Source of the DNA: Palsa-1233 sp031367105
GTDB lineage: Bacteria; Gemmatimonadota; Gemmatimonadetes; Gemmatimonadales; GWC2-71-9
Length of the DNA stretch: 64,000 bases
Assembly: GCA_031367105.1 (NCBI GenBank)
Contig: JANLPG010000145.1
Coordinates: forward strand, 62,001-126,000
Direction: 5' to 3'
Position 1 is the first letter of the stretch. Every line of letters begins with the position of its first letter. Both the position numbers and the translations under genes were made by a program. Positions 7,647 to 16,734 of this stretch are shown in pieces. Under the pieces are notes generated by a model, which was not told the origin of the DNA, did no database searches, and saw only the letters and a list, made by a program, of their open reading frames with translations.

Positions 7647-8656
7647 AACTGGGCGCCGATGTGCCGGATCATGTCGACGCAACGCGCCGAATAGCCCATC
7701 TCGTTGTCGTACCACGACGAGACGTGGACGAGCGTCCCATCCACGACGCCGGTCGACAGCGAGTCGACCGTGCTCGACGCCTGATTCCCGATGTAGTCCA
7801 CCGAGACCAGCGGCTCGTCGCTGACGAACAGCACGCCCCGGAGCACCCCATTCGACGCCTCCCGAAACGCGGCGTTGACTTCGGCCACCGTGGTGGCGCG
7901 CTCGACGGTGCAGGTGAGATCGACCAGCGAGACGTCGGCAGTCGGCACCCGGAGCGCGATGCCATCGATCTTTCCCTTCACCTCGGGGATCACCAGCGAG
8001 GTGGCTTTCGCAGCCCCGGTCGAGGTGGGAATGATGGACAGCGCCGCCGCACGTGCACGCCGCAGGTCCTTGTGCGGGAGGTCCAGGATGTTCTGGTCAT
8101 TGGTATAGCTGTGAACCGTCGTCATGAATCCCCGGACAAAGCCGAACTGCTCGAGGATCACCTTGACTACCGGGACCAGGCAGTTCGTGGTGCACGATGC
8201 ATTCGAGATTACGTGGTGTTTCGCGGGGTCGTACTCGAGGTGGTTGACACCGAACACAAAGGTCTTGTCTTCGCCCTTCGCCGGCGCGGAAATGATGACC
8301 TTCTTCGCGCCGCCGGCGAGGTGCAGCGCGGCCTTGTCGCGGTCGGTGAAATGGCCGGTGGCTTCCAGCACGATGTCGACGCCGAGCTCGCCCCAGGGGA
8401 GTTTGGCGGGATCGCGTTCAGAGAGCACCCGCATCAGATCGCCACCGACATCGAGGCCGCCGTCGACCGACTGGACCGGCTTCGGAAAGCGCCCGTGCAC
8501 CGAGTCATACTTGAGCAGATGCGCCAGCGTCGCGGTATCGGTCAAGTCATTGACCGCGACGAAATCGATGTCGTCCCGGCCAGCAGCGATCGCGGCCCGC
8601 ACGACGTTTCGGCCGATCCGACCGAAGCCATTGATCCCCACGCGAATCTTGCTCAT
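7643..8656 (-). CDS. gap: glyceraldehyde-3-phosphate dehydrogenase, type I
   Basis: Gap oxidises glyceraldehyde 3-phosphate with phosphate and NAD. The 337-residue protein has NGFGRIGR at residues 9-16, the catalytic Cys155 in SNASCTTNCL and His182 in TTVHSYTNDQ, and the YDNEMGYS motif near the C-terminus. Asp at position 37 in AVNDL favours NAD over NADP. It lies immediately upstream of pgk with a 4-nt overlap and downstream of comF with another. Confidence 0.97.
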   Translation of the reverse strand: MSKIRVGINGFGRIGRNVVRAAIAAGRDDIDFVAVNDLTDTATLAHLLKYDSVHGRFPKPVQSVDGGLDVGGDLMRVLSERDPAKLPWGELGVDIVLEATGHFTDRDKAALHLAGGAKKVIISAPAKGEDKTFVFGVNHLEYDPAKHHVISNASCTTNCLVPVVKVILEQFGFVRGFMTTVHSYTNDQNILDLPHKDLRRARAAALSIIPTSTGAAKATSLVIPEVKGKIDGIALRVPTADVSLVDLTCTVERATTVAEVNAAFREASNGVLRGVLFVSDEPLVSVDYIGNQASSTVDSLSTGVVDGTLVHVSSWYDNEMGYSARCVDMIRHIGAQL

Positions 8657-9417
8657 TCGTGCTCCTCATCCCCGTTCGGGCGAGTGAAAGGTGCCAGTCG
8701 TGCCGCTGCATCGGTCAATGCCGGTTCGGCCCGGGCGAAGGTGACCGCGCCGACGTGCGGTGCCCCTGCGTCCAGCAGGGCCAGCGCCGCCGAAGTTAAC
8801 GTGGCCCCGGTCGTGAAAACATCATCGACCAGCCACGCCGGGCGGTCACTCGGTCGGGCCACGAACGCTTCGGCCAGGTTGGCGAGGCGCGCCTCCGGAG
8901 TCAGCCGCGTCTGAGTCGGAGTTTCCCGACTCCGGATCAGGCGATCGGTTGCCACCGAGAGTCCCGTCAACGCGCCGAGCGCGACGGCAAGCCGTTCGGC
9001 CTGATTGTAGCCGCGATGCCGCTGGCGACGCGGGGCCAGCGGGACCGGGACCAGATCGGCATCGCCGACGTCGCCCAGGAGCGGAGCCATTCGAAGGGCG
9101 AACCCTTCGGCGAGCCGCCACCACCCCTGATACTTGAAGCGATGCACGAGTCGGCGGGCGGCTGCGTCAAGACGGACCGCACTCCTGACCGGTCCGACCC
9201 CTGCTGGCCACTCGGCACAGAGGCGACAGTGGAGACCGATCTGCCGCGGTTCGCCACACACGAGGCAGCGCGGGTCGGGAATCGCCCGCCATCGCGTGCG
9301 ACAGACACCGCACACCAAGGCGTCGTCCCCGACAGTGAGCGGGGCGAGGCATTCGATGCATTCAGCCGGCAGCACCCACCGTTCGGCCCGCCGAGCGAAG
9401 TCAGACCAGTCGACCAT
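8653..9417 (-). CDS. comF: ComF-family phosphoribosyltransferase-like protein
   Basis: ComF proteins are needed for late steps of DNA uptake in naturally competent bacteria. The 254-residue protein begins with paired Cys motifs (CIEC, CGVC, CLVC, CRLC) that form the zinc-binding head. A phosphoribosyltransferase fold follows, with HRGYNQAERLA and the PRPP loop VDDVFTTGATL. The catalytic role of the domain is not established. The stop overlaps the gap ATG by 4 nt and the start overlaps aroE by 17 nt. No other competence gene is in the window. Confidence 0.88.
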   Translation of the reverse strand: MVDWSDFARRAERWVLPAECIECLAPLTVGDDALVCGVCRTRWRAIPDPRCLVCGEPRQIGLHCRLCAEWPAGVGPVRSAVRLDAAARRLVHRFKYQGWWRLAEGFALRMAPLLGDVGDADLVPVPLAPRRQRHRGYNQAERLAVALGALTGLSVATDRLIRSRETPTQTRLTPEARLANLAEAFVARPSDRPAWLVDDVFTTGATLTSAALALLDAGAPHVGAVTFARAEPALTDAAARLAPFTRPNGDEEHE

Positions 9418-10216
9418 CGAGCGCCGCTCGCATCACCTCGACCGGAGGCGTCACGCCCGGAAACCAGAGCTCCCAGCACGCCGCTCCCTGCGCCAGCAGG
9501 ACCTCACGGCCGTCGACAGCGCGGAGCCCGCGTTCCCGACAGGTGAGCACCCAGCGAGTTGGACCGTCGGGGCGGTACGTGAGGTCGAGTGCGGCAGTGA
9601 GCGAAGGCAATTCGTCGAGCGGCTGCGGAAAGAGATCGCCTGCCTGCAGCCCGAGTGGGGTCGTATTGATCACCAGCTGACAGTGCTCGAGCGGTGCGAC
9701 AGCCACGCCAATGGACGCAGCCCACGCCAGGAAAGCAGCCGCGCGTTCGGGCTCGCGCGAACGCACGGCGATGGGGACACCGCGCGCGAGGGCGGCCCCT
9801 GCTGCCGCTCGCGCACTCCCGCCAGTTCCGACGATGAGCCACGCACCGGACGATCCACCGAGGGTATCGATCGCTGCCAGAATCCCGTCGACATCGGTAT
9901 TGCCGAGGATGAGTCCGCCGGCGTCGAGCGCGGCGGCGAAGACGTTGGCGACCCCTAACAACCGGACGCGGGCGGTTGGGAGTCCGGGGACGGCAGCAGC
10001 CACCCGCTTGTGCGGGATCGTGACGTTGCCCCCTCCGCCGTTCGCCACCAGGGTACCCAACACCCCGGCCACATCGGCTGCCGGTACGGCGAGAGCGACG
10101 TAGGTCGCGTCAATGCCTGCAGCAAGAAAGGCGGCGTTCTGAATTGTCGGCGAGAGGGAGTGCCGCACCGGATCGCCGATCACAGCGAACAGCCGTGTTC
10201 GTGCCGTGGGTCTCAT
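9401..10216 (-). CDS. aroE: shikimate dehydrogenase (NADP)
   Basis: AroE reduces 3-dehydroshikimate to shikimate in the aromatic amino acid pathway. In the 271-residue product the shikimate-binding SLSP (residues 20-23), catalytic Lys70 in NVTIPHK and Asp108 in NTDVDG are present, followed by the nucleotide loop GTGGSARA. An SREPERA stretch after the second strand supplies arginines that usually bind the NADP phosphate. Start and stop overlap neighbours (the phosphatase gene and comF). Confidence 0.95.
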   Translation of the reverse strand: MRPTARTRLFAVIGDPVRHSLSPTIQNAAFLAAGIDATYVALAVPAADVAGVLGTLVANGGGGNVTIPHKRVAAAVPGLPTARVRLLGVANVFAAALDAGGLILGNTDVDGILAAIDTLGGSSGAWLIVGTGGSARAAAGAALARGVPIAVRSREPERAAAFLAWAASIGVAVAPLEHCQLVINTTPLGLQAGDLFPQPLDELPSLTAALDLTYRPDGPTRWVLTCRERGLRAVDGREVLLAQGAACWELWFPGVTPPVEVMRAALDGRLV

Positions 10217-10686
10217 TGAGCGAGCCCGCGCCGCAGTCGTTCGACGACCTGGGCCATCAACCGGTCAAGCAGTACTGCGGTCTCGCGGTACTTCGCGATC
10301 GCTTCACCGTATGGGTCGGGAACGTCCGCCGCCGCCTCGCCCACGAAGCTCGTCAGCAATTGCACTCGTTGCGCACCACCGAGCTCGGCAACCTGCCGGG
10401 AATGCGCCGCACCCATTGTGAGAATCAGGTCGGCATTGTGGACGATCTCGGCCGTCACCTGGCGCGCGTGATGACCTGAGAGATCGAGGTTGCGTTCGAG
10501 CGCAATCAGGTAACTCCCCTCCGACGCTGGAGCTCCCTCCCAGGCTCCCGTCCCCGCAGATGCGACAACGACGCCCTGCAGCTCCGGAATGGACGCGACG
10601 CGTGCGGCGAGAATCGCGGCGCCCAGCGGCGAGCGGCAGGTATTCCCCGAGCAGACGATCAGGATATGACGCGGCGGCTCGTTCAC
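10213..10686 (-). CDS. low-molecular-weight phosphatase, YwlE-like (probable protein-arginine phosphatase)
   Basis: This is a 157-residue LMW-PTP-fold enzyme. The P-loop is VCSGNTCRSP with nucleophile Cys12 and Arg18, and the general-acid Asp lies in VPDPYGE. Thr16 in the loop (GNTCRSP) matches the Bacillus YwlE family, where this Thr selects phospho-arginine; tyrosine phosphatases usually carry Ile or Val there. The gene follows the TsaC/YwlC gene with a 4-nt overlap, an arrangement also known from the Bacillus ywl region. Substrate is inferred; no McsB-type arginine kinase is in the window. Confidence 0.85.
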   Translation of the reverse strand: MNEPPRHILIVCSGNTCRSPLGAAILAARVASIPELQGVVVASAGTGAWEGAPASEGSYLIALERNLDLSGHHARQVTAEIVHNADLILTMGAAHSRQVAELGGAQRVQLLTSFVGEAAADVPDPYGEAIAKYRETAVLLDRLMAQVVERLRRGLAQ

Positions 10687-11333
10687 GGCGCCATCGTCCC
10701 CGCGCGCCGCCGCAGCTCGGCACGTGGAATCGCGCCTTCGCGCACCAGCATCGGGAGTCGGCCGGTACAATCGACCAGCGTCGACGGGGGCACGTTTCCG
10801 AGCACGCCCCCGTCCAGCACCAGGAGAGTTCCGTCCGCGACCGCCGCCGGAAACATCTCTACGATGCGTTCCGCACCCGGTGCCGGCGATCCGCCGGGCA
10901 GATTGGCGGAGGTCGACGTCAACGGCCGTCCCATCACCGCGATCAGGCGAGCGACGTCGCGGTGCGAGGTCCAGCGCACGGCAATTCCGCCTTCGGCACC
11001 ACGCAGCCGGTCGGGAAGCTGGCCCTCGCCGCCGCGAAGCACCAGGGTGAGCGGACCGGGCCAGAACTCCGCGGCGAGCACTCGCGCCGGCTGATTGAAT
11101 TCCAGTCCACATCGTTCCGCCATTGCGACGCTGCTGACCAGTAGCAGAAACGGTTTCCGTGGCGGTCGCCCCTTCATCGCCGCGAGCCGGTCTAACGCAA
11201 CGTCACTCGCTTCGCTACCCAGCCCGTAGACCGTCTCCGTGGGATAGGCCAGCACCCCGCCGCGGCGCAGGTGTGCCAGTACCTTCGGAATCGCGCGGGA
11301 AACCTCGGCCTCCCGCTGAAAGGGCAGGATCAC
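10683..11333 (-). CDS. L-threonylcarbamoyladenylate synthase (Sua5/YrdC/YwlC family)
   Basis: The enzyme makes threonylcarbamoyl-AMP from threonine, bicarbonate and ATP for the t6A37 modification of tRNAs. The 216-residue protein has the YrdC-fold motifs YPTETVYGLG, KGRPPRKPF, EFWPGPLTLVL, and STSANLPGG with the PxTSTSAN nucleotide site. It lacks the extra C-terminal Sua5 domain, so it is the short TsaC/YwlC type. The GTG at 11333 overlaps the ispD stop by 4 nt and gives the family's normal N-terminus. Confidence 0.93.
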   Translation of the reverse strand: MILPFQREAEVSRAIPKVLAHLRRGGVLAYPTETVYGLGSEASDVALDRLAAMKGRPPRKPFLLLVSSVAMAERCGLEFNQPARVLAAEFWPGPLTLVLRGGEGQLPDRLRGAEGGIAVRWTSHRDVARLIAVMGRPLTSTSANLPGGSPAPGAERIVEMFPAAVADGTLLVLDGGVLGNVPPSTLVDCTGRLPMLVREGAIPRAELRRRAGTMAP

Positions 11334-12016
11334 GGATGCTCCGCGTACCACGCAGCGAGCACGATATCGTCGGCGGTGGTGATCTTGAGATTGCGGGCGG
11401 AGCCGGGCAGGAGCTCCACCGGCTCCCCCAGACGTTCGACCAGGCAGGCATCGTCGCTTCCAGTGAATCCCTCGAGGCGAGCGGCATCGTGTGCCCGGGT
11501 GAGGGTGGCGCGGGGAAACGCCTGGGGGGTTTGCACCCGCCACAGTCCGTCACGCGGCACGGTGCCAAGCACCCGACCATAGTTGTCGGCGCGTTTGATG
11601 GTGTCACCAATGGGGATGGCCGGGACTGCGCTGCGTCCTGCCCGCGCGGCAGCGATGCCGGCGTCGATCGCGTCTCGAGGCGGAAACGGTCGGGCACCAT
11701 CGTGCACCAGTACCACGCTGCACGCTTCAGTCAGGGCCCCCAGACCGGCGACGACAGAGTCGCCGCGCTCACGGCCTCCCGCGACTGCTACCAGTGCACC
11801 GCCCAGAAGCGGTGCGAGCCATTCAGGCGGCGACACCACGTCCTCGGAGGGGAGCACAAGCACGACGAGCGCGACATCCGGATGGGACAGGAACGGTCGG
11901 AGCGCGTGGAGGAGCACAGGAATTCCACGCAGCGGGAGATATTGCTTCGGCAGATCGCCACCAAATCGCGAGCCTCGCCCCGCCGCGACGACGACCACCC
12001 CGACGTCACGCGGCAA
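11330..12016 (-). CDS. ispD: 2-C-methyl-D-erythritol 4-phosphate cytidylyltransferase
   Basis: IspD couples MEP to CTP in the non-mevalonate isoprenoid pathway. The 228-residue protein has the nucleotide-binding VVAAGRGSRFGGDLPKQY motif, a VLVHDGARPF motif with the metal-binding Asp, and TPQAFPRATL near the C-terminus. A TTG at 12016 (11-nt overlap with radA) gives the common MPRDVGVVVVAAG-type N-terminus; a GTG at 11998 is an alternative. No ispF is fused or adjacent. Confidence 0.93.
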   Translation of the reverse strand: MPRDVGVVVVAAGRGSRFGGDLPKQYLPLRGIPVLLHALRPFLSHPDVALVVLVLPSEDVVSPPEWLAPLLGGALVAVAGGRERGDSVVAGLGALTEACSVVLVHDGARPFPPRDAIDAGIAAARAGRSAVPAIPIGDTIKRADNYGRVLGTVPRDGLWRVQTPQAFPRATLTRAHDAARLEGFTGSDDACLVERLGEPVELLPGSARNLKITTADDIVLAAWYAEHP

Positions 12017-13358
12017 GGGCGCGCACCAGCTCGTCGACGTGCGACAATCCGCGATGCCGGATCCCCGCGACCTGGGCGCTCGCACGGTCGGACCCCCACG
12101 CCTCGTTGAACCCCAGTCGGGCCGCCTCCGCCAGCCGCCGATCGAGTCCGCCGATGGGGCGGATTTCTCCTCCCAGCCCGACTTCTCCGAGGTAGAGTGT
12201 GTTGGCTGGGGTCGGACGATCGTGCATCGAGGAGAGCAACGCCGCCGCCACCGCCAGATCGGCTCCCGGTTCGCTGAGTCGGACCCCGGCGGTCACCTGC
12301 ACGAAGACGTCGAGTGCCGCGAACGAGGCGCCGGCCCGACGCTCCAGCACGGCGAGAATCACCGCTAGCCGCTTCTGGTCGAGGCCGGTCGCCACGCGTT
12401 GCGGCGTGCCATACCCGGAGGGCGCAGCGAGTGCCTGCACCTCGACCAGCACCGGCCGGGTCCCTTCCATCAGCGCCGTGACCGCGCTGCCCGACGTCCC
12501 GCTCGCGCGTGCCGCAAGAAATACCGCGGAAGGATTAGCCACCGCCACTAGTCCGCGAGCCGTCATCTCGAACACTCCGAGTTCGTCGACGGCACCAAAG
12601 CGATTCTTGGTCGCGCGAAGCAGCCGGTAGTCGAGCGACGCCTCCCCCTCGAAGTACAGCACGGTGTCGACGATGTGCTCGAGTGTCTTCGGGCCTGCGA
12701 TACTGCCGCCCTTGGTGACGTGTCCCACGACGACAACCGCGGTGCCACTCTCCTTGGCGAAGCGCATCAACAGCCCGGCGCACTCACGCACCTGACCGAC
12801 ATTGCCCGGCGCGCTCTCGAGCGCATCGGTAAATACGGTCTGGATCGAGTCGAGGATCAGCACCGAGGCCTTGACCATCCGGGCGGCGTGTAACACCGAC
12901 TCGAGTCGGGTCTCCCCGATGACCTGCACGCCACCCGCCTCATCCCCGAGTCGATCGGCGCGCAAGCGCAACTGTTCGGCCGACTCCTCGCCACTGGCGT
13001 AGAGTACCGTGTGGCCTGCGACTTCGAGGAGGGCGGCGGCCTGAAGCAGCAGGGTGGACTTGCCGATGCCGGGCTCGCCGCCGATCAGCGTCATCGACCC
13101 CGGTACCAGGCCGCCGCCAAGGACGTAGTCGAGTTCCGGAAGCCCCGTACTCCACCGCTCGAGCCGAGCTCCGGAAACATCGCGCAGGCGAACGATCGGG
13201 GCGCCAATGGCAAGGCTGCCGCCGGCACGAACCGGTTGTGCGGCCAGCGGTTCCTCACCGACACTGTTCCACGCGCCGCACGCTTCGCATCGACCGACCC
13301 ACTTGGGGTGCTCGTGCCCACACTCGACGCAACGCCAGACCGACTTCGGCTTGGCCAC
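12006..13358 (-). CDS. radA: DNA repair protein RadA (Sms)
   Basis: RadA is a hexameric branch-migration helicase acting in recombination. The 450-residue protein has an N-terminal four-cysteine zinc finger (CVEC...CEAC), a RecA-like ATPase core with Walker A GGEPGIGKSTLLLQ, the RadA-specific KNRFG motif, and a C-terminal Lon-protease-like domain. The GTG at 13358, 1 nt after the dnaB stop, gives the usual MAKPKSVWRC start; another GTG four codons upstream overlaps dnaB. Confidence 0.96.
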   Translation of the reverse strand: MAKPKSVWRCVECGHEHPKWVGRCEACGAWNSVGEEPLAAQPVRAGGSLAIGAPIVRLRDVSGARLERWSTGLPELDYVLGGGLVPGSMTLIGGEPGIGKSTLLLQAAALLEVAGHTVLYASGEESAEQLRLRADRLGDEAGGVQVIGETRLESVLHAARMVKASVLILDSIQTVFTDALESAPGNVGQVRECAGLLMRFAKESGTAVVVVGHVTKGGSIAGPKTLEHIVDTVLYFEGEASLDYRLLRATKNRFGAVDELGVFEMTARGLVAVANPSAVFLAARASGTSGSAVTALMEGTRPVLVEVQALAAPSGYGTPQRVATGLDQKRLAVILAVLERRAGASFAALDVFVQVTAGVRLSEPGADLAVAAALLSSMHDRPTPANTLYLGEVGLGGEIRPIGGLDRRLAEAARLGFNEAWGSDRASAQVAGIRHRGLSHVDELVRALAA

Positions 13359-13359
13359 C

Positions 13360-14721
13360 CTAACCCTCACGCTCGCTCAAGTTGTCAAAGCGGGTGAACT
13401 GCTTGTGGAAGTACAGGTCGAAGTCGCCCGTGGGGCCGTTGCGGTGCTTGGCCACGATCACGCTCGCCTTGCCGTCGAGCGATTCCCCCTTCTCTTCGGC
13501 CTTCTCACGCATGTCTTTGTACATCTCGGGGCGGTGGATGAAGATCACCACGTCGGCGTCCTGCTCGATGGCGCCAGAATCACGCAGGTCCGAGAGCAGC
13601 GGGAGTCGATCGCCACCCCGCGTCTCGGAGGCCCGCGACAGCTGGGACAGCGCGATGACGGGCACCTCAAGTTCCCTGGAGAGCTGCTTGAGTGATCGCG
13701 AAATATCCGAGATCTCCTGCACCCGATTCTCGGAGTACTCTGGCGAGCGCATCAACTGGAGGTAGTCGACCACGACCATCCGGAGGTCGTTGTCAGCCTT
13801 GAGGCGCCGAGCCTTGGAGCGCATTTCCAGCAATGTCAGCGCGGGCGTGTCATCGATCCAGATCGGACAGGTCTGCAAGTGCCCTGCGGCGCGCGCCAGG
13901 CGGGTGAAGTCGGCGTCCTTCAGGGTGCCCCGCCGCACGCCTTGCGAGTCGACGCGCGCCTCAGCGCAGAGCATGCGCTGCACCAGAGAGTCCTTCGACA
14001 TCTCCAGCGAGAAGATCGCGACGCCAAACCCTTCCGTGGCAGCGTGGGTTGCCAGATTCAGGCAGAAGGCCGTTTTGCCCATCGAGGGGCGTGCCGCCAC
14101 GATGACGAGTTCGGAGTTCTGGAAACCTGTGGTCATTTCGTCAAGATGCACGAAGCCGCTCGGGACGCCGGTGATCGAATTGCCGCTGCGCTGGAGCGTT
14201 TCGATGCGCTCCATCGCCGGCCAGAGCATCTCCTTGATTCGGGTGAAGCCGGCCTCTCGCCGCTGCTGTGCAATCGTGAAAATCTTGCCTTCGGCGGCGT
14301 CGAGCAACTCGCTTGCGGTGCTCTTGCCGTCATAGGTTTCGGTGATGATCTGGGTCGCTGCCTCGATCAACCGACGCTGGATCGACTTCTCCTTCATGAT
14401 CTTGGCGTGGAATTCGATGTTGGCGGCCGTCGGGACCGAGTTCACCAGCTCGTCGAGGTAACTATTCCCCCCGGCCAGCTCCAGATCACCCCGTCGCATC
14501 AGCTCATCGCGCAACGTGACGTAGTCGACCACCATCCGGCTCTCGACCAGGGCACGCAGGGCGCGGAAGAGGCGGCGATGCCCTTCCTTGTAGAACATCG
14601 TGTCGTCGATGAGCTCGGCACCACGCAGGGCGGCGTCACCATCGATGATCATCGCGCCGAGGACGGCCTGCTCCGCCTCCTGGCTCCAGGGGACGGAGCG
14701 TCCCTGAACCGGCTCAGTCAT
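13360..14721 (-). CDS. dnaB: replicative DNA helicase DnaB
   Basis: DnaB unwinds DNA at the replication fork. The 453-residue protein has the N-terminal DnaB domain (PWSQEAEQAVLGAMI), the linker, and the RecA-type ATPase with Walker A RPSMGKTAF, Walker B VVVDYLQLM, and the arginine-finger region near the C-terminus (GSSVIVAKHRNGPTG-like KASVIVAKHRNG). No intein interrupts it. The ATG at 14721 overlaps the upstream uracil-DNA glycosylase stop by 8 nt. Confidence 0.97.
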   Translation of the reverse strand: MTEPVQGRSVPWSQEAEQAVLGAMIIDGDAALRGAELIDDTMFYKEGHRRLFRALRALVESRMVVDYVTLRDELMRRGDLELAGGNSYLDELVNSVPTAANIEFHAKIMKEKSIQRRLIEAATQIITETYDGKSTASELLDAAEGKIFTIAQQRREAGFTRIKEMLWPAMERIETLQRSGNSITGVPSGFVHLDEMTTGFQNSELVIVAARPSMGKTAFCLNLATHAATEGFGVAIFSLEMSKDSLVQRMLCAEARVDSQGVRRGTLKDADFTRLARAAGHLQTCPIWIDDTPALTLLEMRSKARRLKADNDLRMVVVDYLQLMRSPEYSENRVQEISDISRSLKQLSRELEVPVIALSQLSRASETRGGDRLPLLSDLRDSGAIEQDADVVIFIHRPEMYKDMREKAEEKGESLDGKASVIVAKHRNGPTGDFDLYFHKQFTRFDNLSEREG

Positions 14722-15547
14722 CGATGTCGAGGAGTTGTCGGGCAATTCGAACGTCATCCCAGGCCGGTCGCTTCCAGTTCGGGTTCCGCAGCAGCGCTGC
14801 GGGATGATACGTCACAATCAACGGAATGCCATTCCACTCGTGGACCTTCAGGCGGAGTTCGCCGAGTGGCTTCTTGACTCCGAGCATCGCCTCAGCTGCG
14901 GTACTGCCCAACGCGAGCAGCACCCTGGGCCGCACCAGCGCGATCTGGCGATGGAGGTACGGCAGGCACGCCGCCCGTTCGTCCGGGAGCGGGGTGCGGT
15001 TACGCGGTGGCCGGCACTTGACGACGTTTGCGATGAACACCGACGCCCGCGGCGCCTCGATGCTCTCGAGGATCTTGTCCAGCAGTTCCCCGGCGCGGCC
15101 CACGAACGGTCGCCCGGTGAGGTCTTCAGTCTCCCCAGGGCCCTCGCCGACGAGCATCAGTCGCGCGGCCGGTGCTCCCTCACCTGGAACGGTTTTCGTT
15201 CGCCCGGCGCAGAGCGGGCATTGGGTGCAACCCGCGATCACCTCCGCCACTTCTGCCAGGGAAGTCCACGGCACGATCGCCGACGCCGTGACCAGCTTCA
15301 ATCCCGGCCCGGGAATCGCTGGCGCACCTTTGCGCCACCCCGTGGCACGCTCGTCCGTGATGGCCGGCGCCTCACTGCGTCGCGCGGGCGCGGGAGCGGC
15401 CGATGGAGCGGCGCGGGGGGCGACGGCAGCGGTCGGACGCGCGACCGCTGCCCGCACGGCGGGGGGCTGCACCGCCGCATCGAACAGCACCTCGTCACCA
15501 CCCAGGTCCCGCTGTAGCGCGAGATACCTCCGCAACGGATCACGCAC
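14714..15547 (-). CDS. uracil-DNA glycosylase, 4Fe-4S type (family 4)
   Basis: The enzyme removes uracil from DNA. The 277-residue protein has a conserved C-terminal catalytic region of about 190 residues. It contains the 4Fe-4S ligands Cys107, Cys110, Cys178 and Cys194, the water-activating motif GEGPGETEDLTGRPFVG, and the HPAALLRNP motif. Residues about 28-66 form an Ala/Pro/Arg-rich linker joining a short helical N-terminus (DPLRRYLALQRDLGG) to the catalytic part. The GTG at 15547 overlaps the coaBC stop by 8 nt. Confidence 0.92.
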   Translation of the reverse strand: MRDPLRRYLALQRDLGGDEVLFDAAVQPPAVRAAVARPTAAVAPRAAPSAAPAPARRSEAPAITDERATGWRKGAPAIPGPGLKLVTASAIVPWTSLAEVAEVIAGCTQCPLCAGRTKTVPGEGAPAARLMLVGEGPGETEDLTGRPFVGRAGELLDKILESIEAPRASVFIANVVKCRPPRNRTPLPDERAACLPYLHRQIALVRPRVLLALGSTAAEAMLGVKKPLGELRLKVHEWNGIPLIVTYHPAALLRNPNWKRPAWDDVRIARQLLDIDD

Positions 15548-16733
15548 GATACGCCTCGACGGCATCGAGGATCGCATCGGCCACCGCCGACTTGCTGCTC
15601 AGCGGCACGCGCTGCTCGCCCCCCAGGCAGTCGAGAATGGTGACCGCGTTGGTCTCCACATCGAAGCCGGCACCCGGTTCCAGCGCGTCGTTGATAACAA
15701 TGAGGTCCAACTGTTTGCGCTGCAGCTTGGCGCGTCCCTTCTCGATCGCGGCGCCGGTTTCCAGCGCGAACCCCACCACGGTCAGCCCCGCGTGTCGGTC
15801 GGGAAGTGTCCCGAGGAGGATGTCCTCGGTGGCCTCGAGCGCAAGCGTGAAGCCGCCGTCTGAGCGGGGCAACTTGGTATCCCGGGCGCTGACTGGCCGG
15901 TAGTCGGCCGGTGCGGCAGCCATCACTACGACATCGCTACTGCGAAGATGGGCCCGCACCGCCGCGGCCATCTCGGCGGTGGTGTCGACGTGCTGCCGGT
16001 TGACACCGACCGGGGTCGGTTCGCTGGATGGCCCCGAGATCAGCACGACGTGTGCACCGCGGCGCCAGGCCGCTTCTGCGAGGCGGAATCCCATCTTGCC
16101 ACTCGAGCGATTGGTGATGACCCGAACCGGGTCAAGCGACTCCCGCGTCGGGCCGGCAGTGACCAGAACCTTTCGGCCAGCGAGCGGGCCGTCACCGTAC
16201 AGGGCGCGTTCGGCGTGGGCAACGATCTCCCCCGGCTCGACCATTCGCCCTGGCCGATCCGACGGGCCCTCGGCAAGCGCACCAATCGCAGGACCGACCA
16301 TCCGCCACCCCCGGGCCACGAGCAACGCGACATTCGTCGTGGTCGGATCGGCGGCATACATCGCATCGTTCATCGCGGGGGCGAGCAGCACCGGTTTCGT
16401 GGTCGCGAGGAGCAGAGCGGTGAGCAGGTCGTCGGCCATCCCCGCCGCTGCGCGCGCGATCAGGTGCGCGGTCGCAGGGGCCACGATGATCAGATCGGCG
16501 TCCTGGCCCAATGTGAGATGGTCGAGCGCCCCGCCACGCTCCCACAGGGAGGAGCGAACGGGGCGTCGGGTGACAGCTTCGAACGTCGCGCGACCGATGA
16601 ATTCGGTCGCACCACGGGTCAGGATGACGTCCACCAGGGCACCGCGGGCCGAGAGCTCGCGAGCCACCAGCACGCTCTTGTAGGCCGCGATCCCCCCGGA
16701 CACGCCGAGGACGACATGGCGGCCCCGCCACAT
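15540..16733 (-). CDS. coaBC: bifunctional phosphopantothenoylcysteine decarboxylase / phosphopantothenate-cysteine ligase
   Basis: CoaBC carries out two steps of coenzyme A synthesis. The 397-residue protein has the FMN-dependent CoaC domain first, with SGGIAAYK, the active-site His72 (DHLTLG), APATAHLIA and PAMNDAMY (Asn122). The CTP-dependent CoaB domain follows with TAGPTRESLDPVR, NRSSGKMG and KLQRKQLDLIV. In E. coli CoaC the flap motif contains the catalytic Cys158 (ACG before GRM.EP); here the same position reads AEG, placing Glu155 at the Cys. panB, panC and this gene together supply most of the CoA pathway in the window. Confidence 0.93.
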   Translation of the reverse strand: MWRGRHVVLGVSGGIAAYKSVLVARELSARGALVDVILTRGATEFIGRATFEAVTRRPVRSSLWERGGALDHLTLGQDADLIIVAPATAHLIARAAAGMADDLLTALLLATTKPVLLAPAMNDAMYAADPTTTNVALLVARGWRMVGPAIGALAEGPSDRPGRMVEPGEIVAHAERALYGDGPLAGRKVLVTAGPTRESLDPVRVITNRSSGKMGFRLAEAAWRRGAHVVLISGPSSEPTPVGVNRQHVDTTAEMAAAVRAHLRSSDVVVMAAAPADYRPVSARDTKLPRSDGGFTLALEATEDILLGTLPDRHAGLTVVGFALETGAAIEKGRAKLQRKQLDLIVINDALEPGAGFDVETNAVTILDCLGGEQRVPLSSKSAVADAILDAVEAYRA

Positions 16734-16734
16734 C

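Noticed and set aside
13360..14721. Intein in dnaB
   Set aside because: The protein is 453 residues with uninterrupted Walker A and B regions.
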